Of a stretch of 6,549 bases of DNA, positions 5,155 to 6,549 are shown piece after piece; the stretch's first letter is position 1; each line of letters opens with the position of its first letter. The translations under genes and the position numbers were made by a program. Location: NCBI GenBank assembly GCA_028288775.1, contig JAQGHP010000288.1:1-6549 (forward strand), written 5' to 3'. This DNA is from Phycisphaerales bacterium. GTDB taxonomy: Bacteria; Planctomycetota; Phycisphaerae; Tepidisphaerales; Tepidisphaeraceae. The notes under the pieces were generated by a model, which saw nothing but the letters and a program-made list of their open reading frames with translations, did not search any database and was not told the origin of the DNA.

Positions 5155-6192
5155 ATGAAACGCCCTTCCCTCTCGTTATCCCTCGGCCTCGTATTGACCA
5201 TGGCGCTGTGGGTGCGGGCGGAGGATCGCCCCGCCGAAGCCCCGGCAGCCAAAAGTGCGGCCTCTCCTCAAACCGCGGACAACGTACCCGGCCCGCAAAA
5301 ACTCCCAGCAGGCGGCGATCTGGCCGCACATGATTTCCTTTACGCCGGGGAGGCCAAGGACCGCAAGATCTTTATCCTCCGCAAGGGCCGGGTCGTCTGG
5401 TCCTATGACGACCCCGAGGGTCGCGGCGAGATCAGCGACGTGGTTCTGCTGTCCAATGGCAATGTGCTGCTCGCGCACCAGTTCGCCGTGAAACTGGTCG
5501 GGCCGGACAAGAAGGTGATCTGGAATTTCGACGCGCCAAAAGGGTGTGAAATCCACACCGCCCAGCCCATCGGCAAGGACCACGTCCTGTTCGTCCAGAA
5601 CGGCGAGGCCCCCGTCCTCAAGGTCGTGAACATCGCCACCGGCGAAACCAAAACGCAGTTCCCCCTTCCCGTGCGCAATTCCAAGAGTGTCCACGGGCAG
5701 TTCCGCCACGCGAGGCTGACCGCCGAGGGAACCGTCGCCGTGGCCCACATGGATCTTGGCAAAGTCGCCGTCTACGACGCCAAGGGAAAAGAACTCTGGT
5801 CCATCGCGGCAGACAGCCCCTGGGGCGTGACGCCGCTGAAGAACGGCAACCTTCTGATTGTCGACCGCGCGGGCGTTCGCGAAGTGAACAAGGAACACGA
5901 ATCGGTCTGGACGTGCAGCCGGGCAGACCTCGCGGACTATCACTTTTCCAATCTGCAGCTCGCATGGCGTCTGCCCAACGGCAACACCCTGATCAACAAC
6001 TGGGTGAACCAGTGGCAAGGCCCGGTGGACAAGTCCGCCGCCCCGGTGCAGGCGCTGGAACTGACCGCCGAGAAAAAGGTCGTGTGGGCCTTGCGCTCCT
6101 GGTCCGACCCGGACCTTGGCCCCGCGACGACGCTTCAGATTCTCGATACGCCGGAAGCTCCGGAAGACGTGCGGTTTGGGGAGATCAAGTAG
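5155..6192 (+). CDS. Secreted beta-propeller repeat protein (PQQ-like blades)
   Basis: The 345-residue product opens with a signal peptide (KRP then hydrophobic 5-20, cleavage near VRA at 20-22), then an Ala/Pro-rich linker to about residue 55. The rest shows repeating blade signatures: a strand ending in hydrophobic-Trp (RVVWSYD 79-85, KVIWNFD 120-126, KELWSI, ESVWTC, KKVVWAL) alternating with NGN turns (SNGNVLLAH 100-108, KNGNLLIVD, PNGNTLINNW). This suggests five or six blades of the PQQ-like/arylsulfotransferase-like propeller type. No catalytic residues or metal site can be assigned, so it may be a binding or scaffold protein outside the cytoplasm. The ATG at 5155 is chosen because it opens the signal peptide; the ribosome site AGGCAGGA (5145-5152) is weak and close. 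An ATG at 5140 is a possible alternative adding five residues. It is followed 10 bp later by the next gene, probably on the same transcript. Confidence 0.82.
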   Translation: MKRPSLSLSLGLVLTMALWVRAEDRPAEAPAAKSAASPQTADNVPGPQKLPAGGDLAAHDFLYAGEAKDRKIFILRKGRVVWSYDDPEGRGEISDVVLLSNGNVLLAHQFAVKLVGPDKKVIWNFDAPKGCEIHTAQPIGKDHVLFVQNGEAPVLKVVNIATGETKTQFPLPVRNSKSVHGQFRHARLTAEGTVAVAHMDLGKVAVYDAKGKELWSIAADSPWGVTPLKNGNLLIVDRAGVREVNKEHESVWTCSRADLADYHFSNLQLAWRLPNGNTLINNWVNQWQGPVDKSAAPVQALELTAEKKVVWALRSWSDPDLGPATTLQILDTPEAPEDVRFGEIK

Positions 6193-6202
6193 GAATCCCT
6201 CG

Positions 6203-6549
6203 ATGCGCCGCGGACTCTTCACACTCCTATCCGCGCTGTCGCTGCTGCTGTTGGCTGCGACGTGCGTGATGTGGGTGCGGAGTTATCGAAACTATGACGC
6301 CTGGCTTTACGTGACGGCATACGACGACCACGGCGGGAACGCAGACCCGACGTGGATCGAGCTGCGCTTCTGCTGTGTCCGGGGTGGGGTATCAGTTGAA
6401 CGGGTGAAAATGCACGGCGTTACCGGAGACGAACGAATATCGACGGCTTGGATTTACAACCCTCAACCGCAGCTTGAGCCGATCAGATTCGGTCTCTTGC
6501 GCCAACACGACTACGTTTCTGTGACGACCCGAATCTGGGTCCTCGTCGT
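6203..6549 (+). CDS. Short membrane-anchored protein, 3' end outside the window
   Basis: An open frame starts at ATG 6203 and continues without a stop to the last base (115 complete codons). AGGA at 6191-6194, 8 nt upstream, overlaps the stop codon of the beta-propeller gene, which suggests translational coupling. The N-terminus (MRRGLFTLLSALSLLLLAAT, then WVRSY) is one positively charged cap and one membrane segment (about 5-25). The remainder looks like a soluble domain outside the membrane with CCVRGGVSVERV at about 58-69. Uncharacterised planctomycete proteins often begin this way; this is recalled family knowledge, not a search. Function unknown. Confidence 0.75.
   Translation, partial: MRRGLFTLLSALSLLLLAATCVMWVRSYRNYDAWLYVTAYDDHGGNADPTWIELRFCCVRGGVSVERVKMHGVTGDERISTAWIYNPQPQLEPIRFGLLRQHDYVSVTTRIWVLV

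Noticed and set aside
5176..6222. Minus-strand open frame of 348 codons
   Set aside because: It is antisense to the beta-propeller gene, whose frame has a signal peptide and regular blade motifs.

Overview
The window looks like a chromosomal piece of a GC-rich member of the Planctomycetota. The pointers are a cytochrome c domain of the planctomycete type fused to a DUF2231-like membrane domain, a PEP-CTERM exported protein, a DUF4058-family remnant, a short membrane-anchored protein of the 'MRR-LFTLLSALSLLL' type, and several GC-rich palindromic repeats between genes. This is a family-level inference from motifs; there is no rRNA or marker gene to fix the taxon.

Layout from left to right. 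Positions 1-64 hold a hairpin-forming repeat. It abuts a broken DUF4058-family gene (about 64-585, + strand) whose C-terminal half is still readable, but only by changing frame several times. Next is an intact minus-strand gene (601-1845) for an HD-GYP-type protein that has lost the His of its HD motif. A 602-bp gap (1846-2447) separates it from the divergent cytochrome gene. The gap carries small inverted repeats, a strong intrinsic terminator with no obvious gene in front of it, and a 157-bp nested palindrome. The cytochrome c/DUF2231 fusion (2448-3338, +) converges on a PEP-CTERM protein gene (3444-4826, -), with a three-copy REP-like palindrome between their 3' ends. A divergent gap of 328 bp (4827-5154) holds a promoter-like site and another group of hairpins. 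It leads into a secreted beta-propeller gene (5155-6192, +), followed 10 bp later by a membrane-anchored protein gene (6203 on) that runs off the window.

How the genes work together: only the last two look like an operon, with a 10-bp gap and the Shine-Dalgarno of the second overlapping the stop of the first. The others are single transcription units in alternating orientation. Several products are exported or membrane-bound (cytochrome, PEP-CTERM protein, beta-propeller, terminal protein), but nothing ties them into one pathway. I do not see a defence system, biosynthetic cluster, CRISPR array, integrase, tRNA or rRNA. The most unusual items are the HD-GYP protein with altered active-site residues, the exported protein built of about 16 cysteine-poor 17-residue repeats, the decayed DUF4058 gene, and the dense palindromic repeats in every larger gap.
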